Program-made: the position numbers and the translations under genes
Part shown: in pieces, positions 44,408-53,875 of the stretch
How the letters are laid out: each line of letters starts with the position of its first letter
Position numbering within the stretch: the first letter of the stretch is position 1
Assembly (NCBI RefSeq): GCF_003260995.1
Contig: NZ_CP030040.1
Location: 990,578 to 1,054,577, forward strand
Length of the DNA stretch: 64,000 bases
Direction of reading: 5' to 3'
From: Acetobacterium sp. KB-1
Lineage (GTDB): Bacteria; Bacillota; Clostridia; Eubacteriales; Eubacteriaceae
The notes under the pieces: model-generated
The model's input: only the letters and a program-made list of their open reading frames with translations
What the model was told of the DNA's origin: nothing
The model's database searches: none

Positions 44408-47011
44408 TTATTTCTTTTTAAGCTTTGCGAGTGCAGTCAACTCTTTATCAATTTGTTTTAGTTTTTCGTCGGAGAAAAACTCGTCGGGAAGTAATTTCTG
44501 AGCCTTATCAAAACAGATCCCCATTTTGATGGCCATCTGCAGATAGTCACTTTCAAAAGTTTCATCGCCAAAATAATTTCTTAAAATCTTCATGACATCG
44601 TCATCGTCGACCAGCTCCCGTACTTTAGAGTGGATGCCGAGGTACTCTTCATCATGGCCGCCAAACAGACTTTTGAAAAAGCCCTTTTTCTTTTCAGTGC
44701 AATTAACCAATTTTTCAAAGGTAATCCCCACCAAGGACTCATCTGAATTGACCAGTTCAATAATCTTATCAATACACTCCTCAGTAAATATCCCATTAGA
44801 AAACTCGACTAACTTACGCAACGGGGTGTTGGCTAACATGGTCATAAAAAAATCGTCTTCTCTATTATGGTCATTTCCCATAATCTCTTCAAAACCAGAC
44901 AGCAATAGTTTTAGAATGGTTTGTCCCCGATCCGTTTTTTCAAAATCACTGAGATAGGATAACGGGTTAATGGGATGGATCAGATCTTTGGTAATCTGAA
45001 CCGAATAAACAATTGGTAAGTCCCGACTGGATGACCCGATATAGATCTGGTGACTGCCTGACTCATGTTCCCAGGATTTGGTGGTGGGATTGTAGTAAGT
45101 AAAGTCACTGAGTCCCAGCTCAAAGCTTATCTCAGCCGAACGCCCTCCGGGGATAAAGACTTTCTTAAATCCACGGAGTTCCCGAATTGGACGAAGGATG
45201 GCCGTATCGGATTTTCCAGTATAAAGTTGTATGATCTCTTTGCCGTTCATCACGCCGGTATTGGTGACCTGACATTTAACCGTGACCGTTTTTTCGGCAT
45301 CGATTGTCAGCTCGGATTCTTCGATCGGTTGATAGTCAAAATGGCTATAGCTAAGCCCAAATCCAAAGGGAAAACGGACCTTCTTTTTCGTAAAGTCGTA
45401 ATAGCGGTACCCCACAAAAATACTCTCACCGTACACCACCTCATCGTGGATACCGGGAAAATTAATGTAAGCCGGGGTATCCTCCAAACGCATGGGAATG
45501 GTTTCTGCTAGTTTGCCACAAAAATTATTTTCTCCAACTAAGAGTTTAGCAATCGCATCACCGCCACCCTGACCGCCTAAAAACATCTCAATGATGGCCT
45601 TGGGTTGGTGTTCCCAGCTCATATCCACAATGCCACCATTTTGAACAATTACCACTGTTTTAGGCTGAACCTTGCAGATCGCACCAATCAGATCAAGCTG
45701 TTTTTGAGGCAGCTTCAAGTGAGTACGGTCATAACCTTCTGACTCATCGTGATCCGGCAAGCCCACAAATAACAGGGCCATTTCCGAATTTTTTGCCACC
45801 TCCACCGCCTGTGCGGCCAGATGTTTTTGTTCTGCCACCTCATCATGGATATAACCCTGATGAGGAAATAATTGAATTTCACCTTTTATCAGTTTTTTAA
45901 GGTGTTCGTAAGGCGAATCGATATGATAAGGATTGATTTTCGAACTGCCACTACCTTGATACCGAGGATCAAATGCCATACTACCGATAATCGCCAGTTT
46001 CTTTATCTTAGTCCCGTCAATCGGCAGAATGTGATCCTCGTTCTTTAGTAACACGATGCTCTCAACTGCCGCTAACTGGGCAATTTTATGGTGGCCTTGA
46101 GGTTCAATTTCTGTCGGTGTGGCATAGTTTCTGCGATTTTCCTGAGCCAGAAACGAAAACCGAATCAACCGTTCCACCATTTCATTTAAAACCGTAATCT
46201 TAAGCTTGCCTTCTTTAACCCGATTAAATATTTTTTGGTTATTGACGCCACCATTACCAGGCATTTCCAGATCCAGTCCGGCGAACACGCCTCTGACCCG
46301 ATCATAGACAGCGCCCCAATCGGACATGACGATCCCTTCAAACCCCCACTCCTTCCTGAGCAGTTGGGTCAGAAAATAATTACTCTGAGAGACAAACTTG
46401 CCATTGATACTATTATAGGAACACATCACCGCCATTGGTTTACCTTCTTTTACGGCAATCTCAAAAGGTTTTAAGTAAATTTCCCGCAGCGTCCGAATAT
46501 CAATTTTTTCATCCACCGTCATACGCCGGGTTTCCTGATTGTTGGCCAGAAAATGCTTGACCGTGGTTCCCACACCATGCTCCTTGGCTCCGATAATAAA
46601 ACTTTTTCCCAAGCGACCAGACAATAACGGGTCTTCCGAAAAATACTCAAAGTTCCGACCGCAAAGAGGCGATCGTTTGATATTAATTCCTGGTCCTAGT
46701 ATCAGATCGACACCCATTGCTCTGGCCTCCAGGGCGATAGTTCTGGCTACAAACTCAAGTAGCCCTTCATCCCAGGAACAGGCGGTAAGAACTGCTGGAG
46801 GAAAACAGGTAGCAGGTCTTCCCTGAGGTATTCCCAAGGTTCCCTCCGTTTCAACTACGCGCATACCATGGGGGCCATCAGCCATGAACACTGGCTCGAT
46901 GCCGTACTTTGAGTAACTCATCGTTTCCCAGTCAGTTCGGCCCGAACAAAGCGAGACCATTTCTTCCAGACTCATATTTCTTCGTATTTTTTTAATTAAT
47001 CCTTCATCCAT
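44408..47011 (-). CDS. GH3 family beta-glucosidase-like glycosidase with extra C-terminal domain
   Basis: An 867-residue glycoside hydrolase of family 3. The N-terminal TIM barrel holds MADGPHGMR, GRNFEYFSEDP, VKHFLANNQE and the nucleophile motif VMSDWGA. The alpha/beta sandwich domain (LKNEDHILPI, GLPDHDESEGYDR) and fibronectin-like domain (FPFGFGLSYSHF) follow. There is no signal peptide, so it acts on imported oligosaccharides or glycosides. The last 150 residues or so (from about SDFEKTDRGQ) are charged and helical and lie outside the usual GH3 domains; I do not recognise them. No transporter gene is adjacent. Confidence 0.9.
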   Translation of the reverse strand: MDEGLIKKIRRNMSLEEMVSLCSGRTDWETMSYSKYGIEPVFMADGPHGMRVVETEGTLGIPQGRPATCFPPAVLTACSWDEGLLEFVARTIALEARAMGVDLILGPGINIKRSPLCGRNFEYFSEDPLLSGRLGKSFIIGAKEHGVGTTVKHFLANNQETRRMTVDEKIDIRTLREIYLKPFEIAVKEGKPMAVMCSYNSINGKFVSQSNYFLTQLLRKEWGFEGIVMSDWGAVYDRVRGVFAGLDLEMPGNGGVNNQKIFNRVKEGKLKITVLNEMVERLIRFSFLAQENRRNYATPTEIEPQGHHKIAQLAAVESIVLLKNEDHILPIDGTKIKKLAIIGSMAFDPRYQGSGSSKINPYHIDSPYEHLKKLIKGEIQLFPHQGYIHDEVAEQKHLAAQAVEVAKNSEMALLFVGLPDHDESEGYDRTHLKLPQKQLDLIGAICKVQPKTVVIVQNGGIVDMSWEHQPKAIIEMFLGGQGGGDAIAKLLVGENNFCGKLAETIPMRLEDTPAYINFPGIHDEVVYGESIFVGYRYYDFTKKKVRFPFGFGLSYSHFDYQPIEESELTIDAEKTVTVKCQVTNTGVMNGKEIIQLYTGKSDTAILRPIRELRGFKKVFIPGGRSAEISFELGLSDFTYYNPTTKSWEHESGSHQIYIGSSSRDLPIVYSVQITKDLIHPINPLSYLSDFEKTDRGQTILKLLLSGFEEIMGNDHNREDDFFMTMLANTPLRKLVEFSNGIFTEECIDKIIELVNSDESLVGITFEKLVNCTEKKKGFFKSLFGGHDEEYLGIHSKVRELVDDDDVMKILRNYFGDETFESDYLQMAIKMGICFDKAQKLLPDEFFSDEKLKQIDKELTALAKLKKK

Positions 47012-47053
47012 AATTACAACATCTCCTTAATGGATTAACTAGATTTATTAACG

Positions 47054-47869
47054 TTATGCTTTCTTTTTACGCATTGCCAAGGATTTTTTAGCACAGGCAT
47101 CAACCGCCGAAATGATGGCATCTCTAAAACCTTTAGCCTCCAGAACCCGAACGGCTTCAATGGTAGTTCCACCAGGCGTACAGATCTGATCTTTTAATTT
47201 TCCCGGATGCTCGCCGGACTCAAGAACCAGTTTAGCAGCACCATAAACTGCCTGAGCTGACAGCCGATAGGCCTGATCACGGGGGAAACCATGAAGTACT
47301 CCCCCATCAGCCATGGCCTCGATGAGCAGCATCGTATAAGCTGGTGCTGAGCTGGCAATCCCGGGGACCACATCCATCAGTTTTTCGCTAATGATTTCAG
47401 TCTTGCCAAAACTTTCAAAAATCGCGATAACATCCTGGATATCTTCTGGTGTCATGTGCCCATCCGGACAGAGGGTGGAATCGGATTCACCTACGAATGC
47501 CGGGGTGCTGGGCTGGGTTCTGATTACTTTTACATCCCGGCCCAAAAACTCCTTAATGTCTTCAAAACCAACGCCCACTGCAATAGAGATGATAATCACC
47601 GATGGTTTGATACTTCCGGCAATTTCCTCCAACACCTTAGAATACAAAAAAGGCTTCACTGCTAAAACCAGATAATCAGCTTGTTCCGCTACTGCCACAT
47701 TGGATTTTTGAATGTTAACCCGATATTCTTTGGCTACCTGATCCCTTGCTTCAGAAGAGGGATCAAAGCATAAAATATTTTCCGGTAGAAACAATTCCCC
47801 TCTCACCAAACCACCAATCATGGCCTTTGCCATATTTCCGCAACCAATAAAACCAATTTTATTTTTCAC
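47054..47869 (-). CDS. proC: Pyrroline-5-carboxylate reductase
   Basis: A 271-residue NAD(P)H-dependent enzyme for the last step of proline synthesis. The Rossmann motif GFIGCGNMAKAMIGGL, RTQPSTPAFVGES, GIASSAPAYTMLLIEAMADGG and the closing CTPGGTTIEAV are diagnostic. The start is GTG with AAGGAG upstream. It is 42 bases before the GH3 gene and may be co-transcribed with it. Confidence 0.96.
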   Translation of the reverse strand: MKNKIGFIGCGNMAKAMIGGLVRGELFLPENILCFDPSSEARDQVAKEYRVNIQKSNVAVAEQADYLVLAVKPFLYSKVLEEIAGSIKPSVIIISIAVGVGFEDIKEFLGRDVKVIRTQPSTPAFVGESDSTLCPDGHMTPEDIQDVIAIFESFGKTEIISEKLMDVVPGIASSAPAYTMLLIEAMADGGVLHGFPRDQAYRLSAQAVYGAAKLVLESGEHPGKLKDQICTPGGTTIEAVRVLEAKGFRDAIISAVDACAKKSLAMRKKKA

Positions 47870-48040
47870 TTTAACTCCTTATCATCTTATGCTAATGTAC
47901 TGTTTGTAATCGACCGTTCGTTATCAAATCATTCTTTTACACACATCGACTGATCATAAACCGTTTTGCCGATTAATTTTTACATAATCTTTATACCCTC
48001 TATTTTAGACTTTAATTCAACCCAGTGCAAACCTAAAATA

Positions 48041-48076
48041 GAAAAACCCACTAATTCTTAAATTAATGGGTTGATC
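48041..48076 (-). terminator. Terminator of the EamA transporter gene
   Basis: On the minus strand AACCCATTAATT pairs with AATTAGTGGGTT (one G-U pair), and TTTTTCTATTTT follows. Confidence 0.85.
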
Positions 48077-48099
48077 AGATAATTTTCGCTTGTTTGTTT

Positions 48100-48987
48100 T
48101 TATAGATCCGGTTCGACAATTTCTTTGCTACCGTTATAGATCTTCGAGATGGTAAAGATGATCAATGCCACCCAAATAAATCCGAAACCAATGAGATCTA
48201 CCATCGTGAAAATTTCTCCATAAAGAAATACCCCCAGAAACAGCATAATGGAAGGTGTGATATATTGAAAAAAGCCCAGTAGTGAAAAAGATATGTCCTG
48301 AACCCCTTTGGCATAAAGTAGTAGCGGAATCGCGGTAACAACCCCCGCCAAAACAGCCAATGCCGTCACCACCGGACTGCCAAGCGCTATCACACCTTGT
48401 CCCTGACTTTCAATATAAATCATCGCAACAAAGGCAAACGGTGCCACGACAGCCGTTTCCAGAATTAGTGAGACAATCGGGCTGGCATTAAGTTTCTTCT
48501 TAAAGACGCCATACAAGGCAAAGGTAAGTGCCAAAACGATGGCTACCACTGGAAATTTGCCGATTTTTAGGGTAATGAAGACAACTCCGACCAATGCGAG
48601 TAAGACTGACAGACTTTCCCATTTGTTAAAACGTTCCCCAAAGAATAGGGCACTGAATAATACCACTACCAGTGGGTTGATATAATAGCCCAGACTGGCA
48701 TCAATGATAAAATTGGCATTCACAGCCCAGATATAGGTATACCAGTTAAGCGACACCATGATCCCACTGAGGATACAATAAATGAACCTTTTTCTATCTA
48801 ATAGTACCGTTTTTATTTCTGGCCATTTTTTAATGATGGTAACAAAAATTACACAAAATATAAAAGACCAGAAAATGCGCGAAGCCAGGATATAAAGCGG
48901 TGACACTTCTTTGAGTGCCTTCCAATAAATCGGGAGGATTCCCCATAAAACATATGCCATCATGGCGCTGATAATACTCTTTTGCAT
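48100..48987 (-). CDS. EamA/RarD-like membrane transporter
   Basis: A 295-residue drug/metabolite exporter with about ten membrane helices in two EamA repeats. MMAYVLWGILPIYWKAL at the start and LNWYTYIWAVN in the first repeat are RarD-like. The substrate is unknown. It follows purD by about 40 bases on the same strand, so it may be read through from the purine operon. GGAGG lies six bases before the ATG. Confidence 0.9.
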   Translation of the reverse strand: MQKSIISAMMAYVLWGILPIYWKALKEVSPLYILASRIFWSFIFCVIFVTIIKKWPEIKTVLLDRKRFIYCILSGIMVSLNWYTYIWAVNANFIIDASLGYYINPLVVVLFSALFFGERFNKWESLSVLLALVGVVFITLKIGKFPVVAIVLALTFALYGVFKKKLNASPIVSLILETAVVAPFAFVAMIYIESQGQGVIALGSPVVTALAVLAGVVTAIPLLLYAKGVQDISFSLLGFFQYITPSIMLFLGVFLYGEIFTMVDLIGFGFIWVALIIFTISKIYNGSKEIVEPDL

Positions 48988-49027
48988 GGTAGCCCTCCAT
49001 ATAAATTCTAAGTTGAGTTATTTAATT

Positions 49028-50284
49028 TTAGCTAAATTTGGCAATATCGGTTCGATATTGGGCGCCTTCGAAGTGGATTTTGCCGATGTTGGCGTAGACG
49101 GTTTTTCTAGCTGCTTCACGGGTTTCGCCCAAGGCGGTGACACAGAGAACCCGGCCGCCATTGGTCTTAAGTTCGCCGTTGACCAGTTTGGTACCGGCGT
49201 GGAAGACGACACAGTCTTTCACATCATCGATACCGGTGATGACCTGGCCTTTTTTGTAAGTGCCGGGGTAGCCGCCAGAGGCGATCACCACGCAAACGGC
49301 TTCTTTGTGACTCCATTTGATCTCACAGTCAGCCAGCTTGCCATCGATAACGGCTTCCATGATGTCGACCAGATCAGATTCCATTCGCATCAGGACGCTT
49401 TGGGCTTCGGGATCGCCAAAGCGGACATTGAATTCCAGAACCTTTGGCACACCGCTTTCGATCATCAGTCCGATAAACAGGATTCCTTTAAAGTTCATGC
49501 CATCGGCAATAAAACCGCCAATAATCGGATCGAGAATTTCTGCTTTAATGCGCTTATTTAAGGCTTCATCAGCAAACAGTACATTGGGAGAATAGGTTCC
49601 CATACCGCCGGTGTTTAACCCTTCATCATTGTCATAAGCCCGTTTATAATCCTGAGCACTTTCCATCGGAACAATGGTTTTACCATCGACAAAACAAAGC
49701 ATCGAGGCTTCCTGACCGGTTAGAAATTCTTCGATAACCACCTTATTGCCAGCTTCTCCGAACTCTCGCTTTTTCATAATCATTTCCATGCCTTCTCGGG
49801 CAGCGGCTTCGTTTTCAGGGATCAGTACACCTTTGCCGGCGGCCAGGCCATCAGCCTTGATTACCATGGGATAACCGTAAACCCCTAAATCTTTGATGAT
49901 TTCATCAAAATCGGTATATTCTTTATAGGCCGCAGTAGGAATCTTGTGACGGAATAAAAACTCCTTGGTAAAGGCTTTGCTGCCCTCAAACTGGGCGCAA
50001 TGCTTGTTGGGACCAAAGACTTTTAAGCCTTCAGCTTCAAACGCGTCAACCATCCCCATCACCAGGGGAACTTCAGGACCCACAACGGTGAGGTCAATCT
50101 GGTGTTCTTTGGCAAAAGCTAAACAGCCCGCAATATCTTCAACCGATAAATCCACACATTCGGCCAATTCTGCCATCCCGCCGTTACCCGGGGCGGCATA
50201 TATTTTGTCAACCCGGGGACTTTGGGCAAGCTTCCATGTCAGAACATGCTCCCGGCCACCGGATCCAATCATTAATACTTTCAT
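49028..50284 (-). CDS. purD: Phosphoribosylamine-glycine ligase
   Basis: A 418-residue ATP-grasp enzyme for step two of purine synthesis, joining glycine to phosphoribosylamine. GSGGREHVLTWKL at the start, MVIKADGLAAGKGVLI, and FNVRFGDPEAQSVL are diagnostic. It is the last pur gene of the operon, separated from purH by 268 bases that contain two hairpin elements. Confidence 0.97.
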   Translation of the reverse strand: MKVLMIGSGGREHVLTWKLAQSPRVDKIYAAPGNGGMAELAECVDLSVEDIAGCLAFAKEHQIDLTVVGPEVPLVMGMVDAFEAEGLKVFGPNKHCAQFEGSKAFTKEFLFRHKIPTAAYKEYTDFDEIIKDLGVYGYPMVIKADGLAAGKGVLIPENEAAAREGMEMIMKKREFGEAGNKVVIEEFLTGQEASMLCFVDGKTIVPMESAQDYKRAYDNDEGLNTGGMGTYSPNVLFADEALNKRIKAEILDPIIGGFIADGMNFKGILFIGLMIESGVPKVLEFNVRFGDPEAQSVLMRMESDLVDIMEAVIDGKLADCEIKWSHKEAVCVVIASGGYPGTYKKGQVITGIDDVKDCVVFHAGTKLVNGELKTNGGRVLCVTALGETREAARKTVYANIGKIHFEGAQYRTDIAKFS

Positions 50285-50338
50285 CTGTTTCTCCTTGTTT
50301 CGCTTTTGTTTTTCAAATCTTCGTGAAGAACGGGAAAC

Positions 50339-50357
50339 GGGCGATCACGGATCGCCC
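50339..50357. repeat. Short palindrome resembling dispersed REP-like elements
   Basis: GGGCGATC-ACG-GATCGCCC followed by CCTAC. Read on the minus strand it begins GTAGGGGCGATCC, a form I recall from dispersed palindromes in several unrelated bacteria. It sits just upstream of purD. Only one copy is in this window. Confidence 0.5.
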
Positions 50358-50436
50358 CTACAAAATGAATCAAAACCCGTTTTGCTAAGAGTATTGTTCA
50401 ATTCAAAATAATTCATGCTAACCCAATTTTTTTCTT

Positions 50437-50543
50437 CAGAATTGCTTTAGCACAAGGCGGAAATAGTTTTGTCCGAAGGGAGCGTATCTTACATACGTGA
50501 CCAAGGACAAAACTATTTCCAACGCAGTGATTAAGCAATTCTG
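50437..50543. repeat. Long imperfect inverted repeat between purH and purD
   Basis: A 107-base hairpin. The outer arms begin with an 11-base match (CAGAATTGCTT), a 16-base perfect match is in the middle of the arms (GGAAATAGTTTTGTCC) and the inner part pairs CGTAT with ATACG around a short loop. Such size and symmetry fit a mobile-type palindromic repeat or an mRNA-processing structure. No flanking duplication is obvious. Confidence 0.75.
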
Positions 50544-50552
50544 TGGTAAAAA

Positions 50553-52082
50553 TTAGTGTTTGAAGTGGCGCATGCCGGTAAATACCATCGCAATGCCTGC
50601 CTCATCACAGGCTTTGATTGAATCCGCATCACGTCCCGCCCCACCGGGTTGAATAATGGCGATAATGCCAGCGGCAGCGGCAGCTTTGACACTGTCGTCA
50701 AAAGGGAAGAAGGCATCAGACGCCATCACTGCCCCTTTGACCTTTTCGCCGGCCTGACGGATGGCGTTTTCCAGAGCACCAACCCGATTGACCTGGCCCG
50801 GTCCGTTGGCGATCAGGCATTTATCTTTAGTCAGGCTGATGGCGTTGGATTTAGTGTTCTTAACCGCTTTCCAGGCAAACAGCAATTCATCCATTTCAGC
50901 TTCACTGGGCTTAAGTTTCGTGACCACTTTCAACTCATTATAAAGCTTGGTATCGCGTTCCTGTACCAGCAGTCCACCGATGACTTTTTTTACTTCATAG
51001 CTCGGTTCGTTGTACGTGATGTCAGAAAGCTCTAATAAACGCAGGTTTGGCTTCGCTGCCAAAACAGCCAACGCCTCTGGTGTAAATCCTGGAGCGACGA
51101 TCACTTCCAGGAAGGTTTTAATCATTTCTTTGGCAGCGGCTTCGTCAATCAGACGATTAGATGCGATAATGCCGCCAAAGATGGAAACCGGATCACTGTC
51201 ATGGGCTTTTATATAGGCCACGGCAATTTCGTCATCGCTGGCAATACCACAAGGATTAGCATGCTTAACCGCGACAATCGTGGGTTCGTCCCCATATTCC
51301 TTTAATATTTCCAGGGCCCCGTTGGTATCGTTGATATTATTGTAGGAAAGTTCTTTACCCTGGAGTTGTTTGGCTGCGGTTAGGGCGCCTTTAACGGGAA
51401 CCACTTCACCATAGAAAGCAGCTTTCTGGTGCGGATTTTCGCCATAGCGCAAATCCTGAACCTTATTAAAGGTCATCGTAATGGTGTCTTGTAAGACTTC
51501 CCCGTTCGCCCTTTTTCTTAAGTAATCGGCGATCATCGTGTCATAGTTGGCGGTTGTTTCAAACACTTTTAGAGCCAGGTTATAGCGAGTTTGATCGCTT
51601 GTTTTGCCGTTTGCTTCCAGCTCAGATAGCACCATAGCATAGTCTTCCGGATCCACAACTACGGTTACATCATTAAAGTTTTTGGCCGCCGAGCGCAGCA
51701 TCGTTGGTCCTCCAATATCAATATTTTCGACCGCATCGGAAAAGGCGACGCCTTCTTTTAAAATGGTGTTTTTAAATGGATAGAGGTTAATGACCAACAA
51801 ATCGATGGGGGTAATGTCAAGATCTGCCATTTGCTTCTGGTGGTCTGGATTGTTGCGGATTCCCAAAATTCCACCGTGAATTTTAGGATGTAAGGTTTTG
51901 ACCCGTCCGTCCAGACATTCCGGAAAGCCGGTTACCTCTGAAACATCGGTAATCGTTAGACCTGCTGCTCTCAGAGTTTTGGCAGTTCCCCCGGTGGATA
52001 GGATTTCCCATCCCATTGCTGTCAGTTTTGTTGCAAATTCGACAATCCCATGTTTATCCGATACACTTAATAAAGCTCTCAT
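50553..52082 (-). CDS. purH: Bifunctional AICAR transformylase/IMP cyclohydrolase
   Basis: A 509-residue enzyme for the last two steps to IMP. The IMP cyclohydrolase part is at the start ([25 protein letters not shown]), and the transformylase part has [25 protein letters not shown] and the C-terminal [20 protein letters not shown] precedes the ATG. It is downstream of purN in the operon. Confidence 0.97.
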   Translation of the reverse strand: MRALLSVSDKHGIVEFATKLTAMGWEILSTGGTAKTLRAAGLTITDVSEVTGFPECLDGRVKTLHPKIHGGILGIRNNPDHQKQMADLDITPIDLLVINLYPFKNTILKEGVAFSDAVENIDIGGPTMLRSAAKNFNDVTVVVDPEDYAMVLSELEANGKTSDQTRYNLALKVFETTANYDTMIADYLRKRANGEVLQDTITMTFNKVQDLRYGENPHQKAAFYGEVVPVKGALTAAKQLQGKELSYNNINDTNGALEILKEYGDEPTIVAVKHANPCGIASDDEIAVAYIKAHDSDPVSIFGGIIASNRLIDEAAAKEMIKTFLEVIVAPGFTPEALAVLAAKPNLRLLELSDITYNEPSYEVKKVIGGLLVQERDTKLYNELKVVTKLKPSEAEMDELLFAWKAVKNTKSNAISLTKDKCLIANGPGQVNRVGALENAIRQAGEKVKGAVMASDAFFPFDDSVKAAAAAGIIAIIQPGGAGRDADSIKACDEAGIAMVFTGMRHFKH

Positions 52083-52135
52083 AGTATTCCTCCAAATTTA
52101 TTACTTAACAAGTTCCCTACATTTATTTGATTGAA

Positions 52136-52792
52136 TCAAAAATTTGATTCATGATTACTTTGACTCTTTAAATATTTAACGGTTCGACCATCCACCGTCA
52201 ATTGGTCAAGACAAAAAGCCTTCACCGCCTTTGGTAAAAGCTCGTGTTCAATTTTAAGGACTTTCTGCTGGATCGATTCAGGGGTATCATCATCCGCAAC
52301 CATAACGGTTTCCTGAAAGATCACCGGACCTCCGTCGGCCACTTCGTTAACAAAGTGAACCGTTGCCCCAGTAACCTTGACGCCATAATCGATGACGGCC
52401 TGATGAACATGCATCCCGTAAAAACCGGCCCCGCAAAAAGATGGAATTAGGGCTGGATGAATATTGATAATGGCGTTGGGATAAGCTTTCACAAAAACTG
52501 GGGTAATGATTTTCATATAGCCGGCCAGCACCACCAGATCGACGTTATAGCCACTTAAAATATCGACAATTTTTTCATCAAAGGCTTCATTGCTGGGATA
52601 ACCTTTGGGATTGATGGCCACTGCCGGAATCCCAGCGGCTTCCCCCCGTTCCAAACCAAAAGCCTGGCGGTTATTGGAAATCACCACCGCAATTACACCA
52701 TATTTATGATGAATGGTATCAATCAAGGATTGAAAATTGGTCCCGCCGCCAGAAACCAGCACGCCGATTTTTTTTAAAGCTTTTACAGACAT
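52136..52792 (-). CDS. purN: Phosphoribosylglycinamide formyltransferase
   Basis: A 218-residue enzyme that formylates GAR using 10-formyl-tetrahydrofolate. [13 protein letters not shown] at the start, [17 protein letters not shown] and the catalytic [16 protein letters not shown] are diagnostic. The start overlaps the end of purM by ten bases, implying coupled translation. In an acetogen the formyl donor is supplied by the methyl branch of the Wood-Ljungdahl pathway. Confidence 0.96.
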   Translation of the reverse strand: MSVKALKKIGVLVSGGGTNFQSLIDTIHHKYGVIAVVISNNRQAFGLERGEAAGIPAVAINPKGYPSNEAFDEKIVDILSGYNVDLVVLAGYMKIITPVFVKAYPNAIINIHPALIPSFCGAGFYGMHVHQAVIDYGVKVTGATVHFVNEVADGGPVIFQETVMVADDDTPESIQQKVLKIEHELLPKAVKAFCLDQLTVDGRTVKYLKSQSNHESNF

Positions 52793-53829
52793 AAGTTGAT
52801 TTTTTCCTCTCCTTTAACGATGGAACCAAGAATAACCGGCTTTTCGCCCTTGGCTGTTAAACCGGACACAAAGGCTTCAACCTGATCAACTGGCAGAACT
52901 GCCACCAGACCAATTCCCATATTAAAGGTGGCATACATGCTTTCAGCGGGAATTTTTCCCGCTTCCTGGATAAATTTAAAAATCGGTAGGGTTTCGATCA
53001 CGCTGGGGTCAACCTTAGCGCACAGTCCGTCAGGAATCATTCGGGGAATATTTTCATAGAACCCGCCGCCGGTGATATGGCTCATGCCTTTGATTTTGCA
53101 GGGCTTGATCAAATCAACCAATGCTTTAACATAAATTCGGGTCGGTGTCAGTAGTGCTTCACCCAAAGTCATCCCCAAATCGTCCACATAGGTGTTGACG
53201 TCCAAGGATAGATCCTTAAACAAAACTTTTCGCACCAGCGAAAAACCGTTACTATGAACCCCGGAGGATGGCAGGCCTACCAGAACATCACCTTCAGCAA
53301 TAGTTGCACCCGTGACAATATCATCTTTTTCAACGATGCCCACCGCAAAACCGGCCAGGTCATATTCATCGAGGCCGTACATATCCGGCATTTCCGCGGT
53401 TTCACCACCAATTAAAGCCATATTTCCCTGGATACAGCCTTCAGCAATCCCTTTAACAATGGTGGCAATTTTGAGGGGATAGTTTTTACCGCAGGCAATG
53501 TAGTCCAAAAAAAACATTGGTTGGGCACCCTGACATAAGATATCATTAACACACATCGCGACGCAGTCAACGCCGATGGTATCATGGCGATCCATCATAA
53601 ACGCCAGGCGCAGTTTGGTTCCAACTCCATCCGTACCCGAAACCAGGACCGGTTTCTGGTACCCTTCCGGTAATTCGAAAAGTCCGCCAAATCCCCCCAG
53701 GTGCGAAAGGACCTGATCATTAAAGGTCCGCTTGACATCGGCCTTCATCAATTTAACCGATTCGTAACCTGCTTCCACGTCGACTCCGGCCTGTCGATAT
53801 GCATCTGTTTTCATCTGATTTTCTGACAT
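52783..53829 (-). CDS. purM: Phosphoribosylformylglycinamidine cyclo-ligase
   Basis: A 348-residue AIR synthetase. [49 protein letters not shown] and [13 protein letters not shown] are diagnostic. The ATG at 53829 follows TGGAGG; an upstream in-frame start would add ten unconserved residues. It overlaps purN. Confidence 0.97.
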   Translation of the reverse strand: MSENQMKTDAYRQAGVDVEAGYESVKLMKADVKRTFNDQVLSHLGGFGGLFELPEGYQKPVLVSGTDGVGTKLRLAFMMDRHDTIGVDCVAMCVNDILCQGAQPMFFLDYIACGKNYPLKIATIVKGIAEGCIQGNMALIGGETAEMPDMYGLDEYDLAGFAVGIVEKDDIVTGATIAEGDVLVGLPSSGVHSNGFSLVRKVLFKDLSLDVNTYVDDLGMTLGEALLTPTRIYVKALVDLIKPCKIKGMSHITGGGFYENIPRMIPDGLCAKVDPSVIETLPIFKFIQEAGKIPAESMYATFNMGIGLVAVLPVDQVEAFVSGLTAKGEKPVILGSIVKGEEKINLCL

Positions 53830-53875
53830 GTTTCCTCCATCTATTTTATTACGTTCCATTAATTATTTTTACGAT

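Noticed and set aside
49317-50411. Long plus-strand frames opposite purD.
   Set aside because: They are codon-bias shadows of purD with no domain or start signal.
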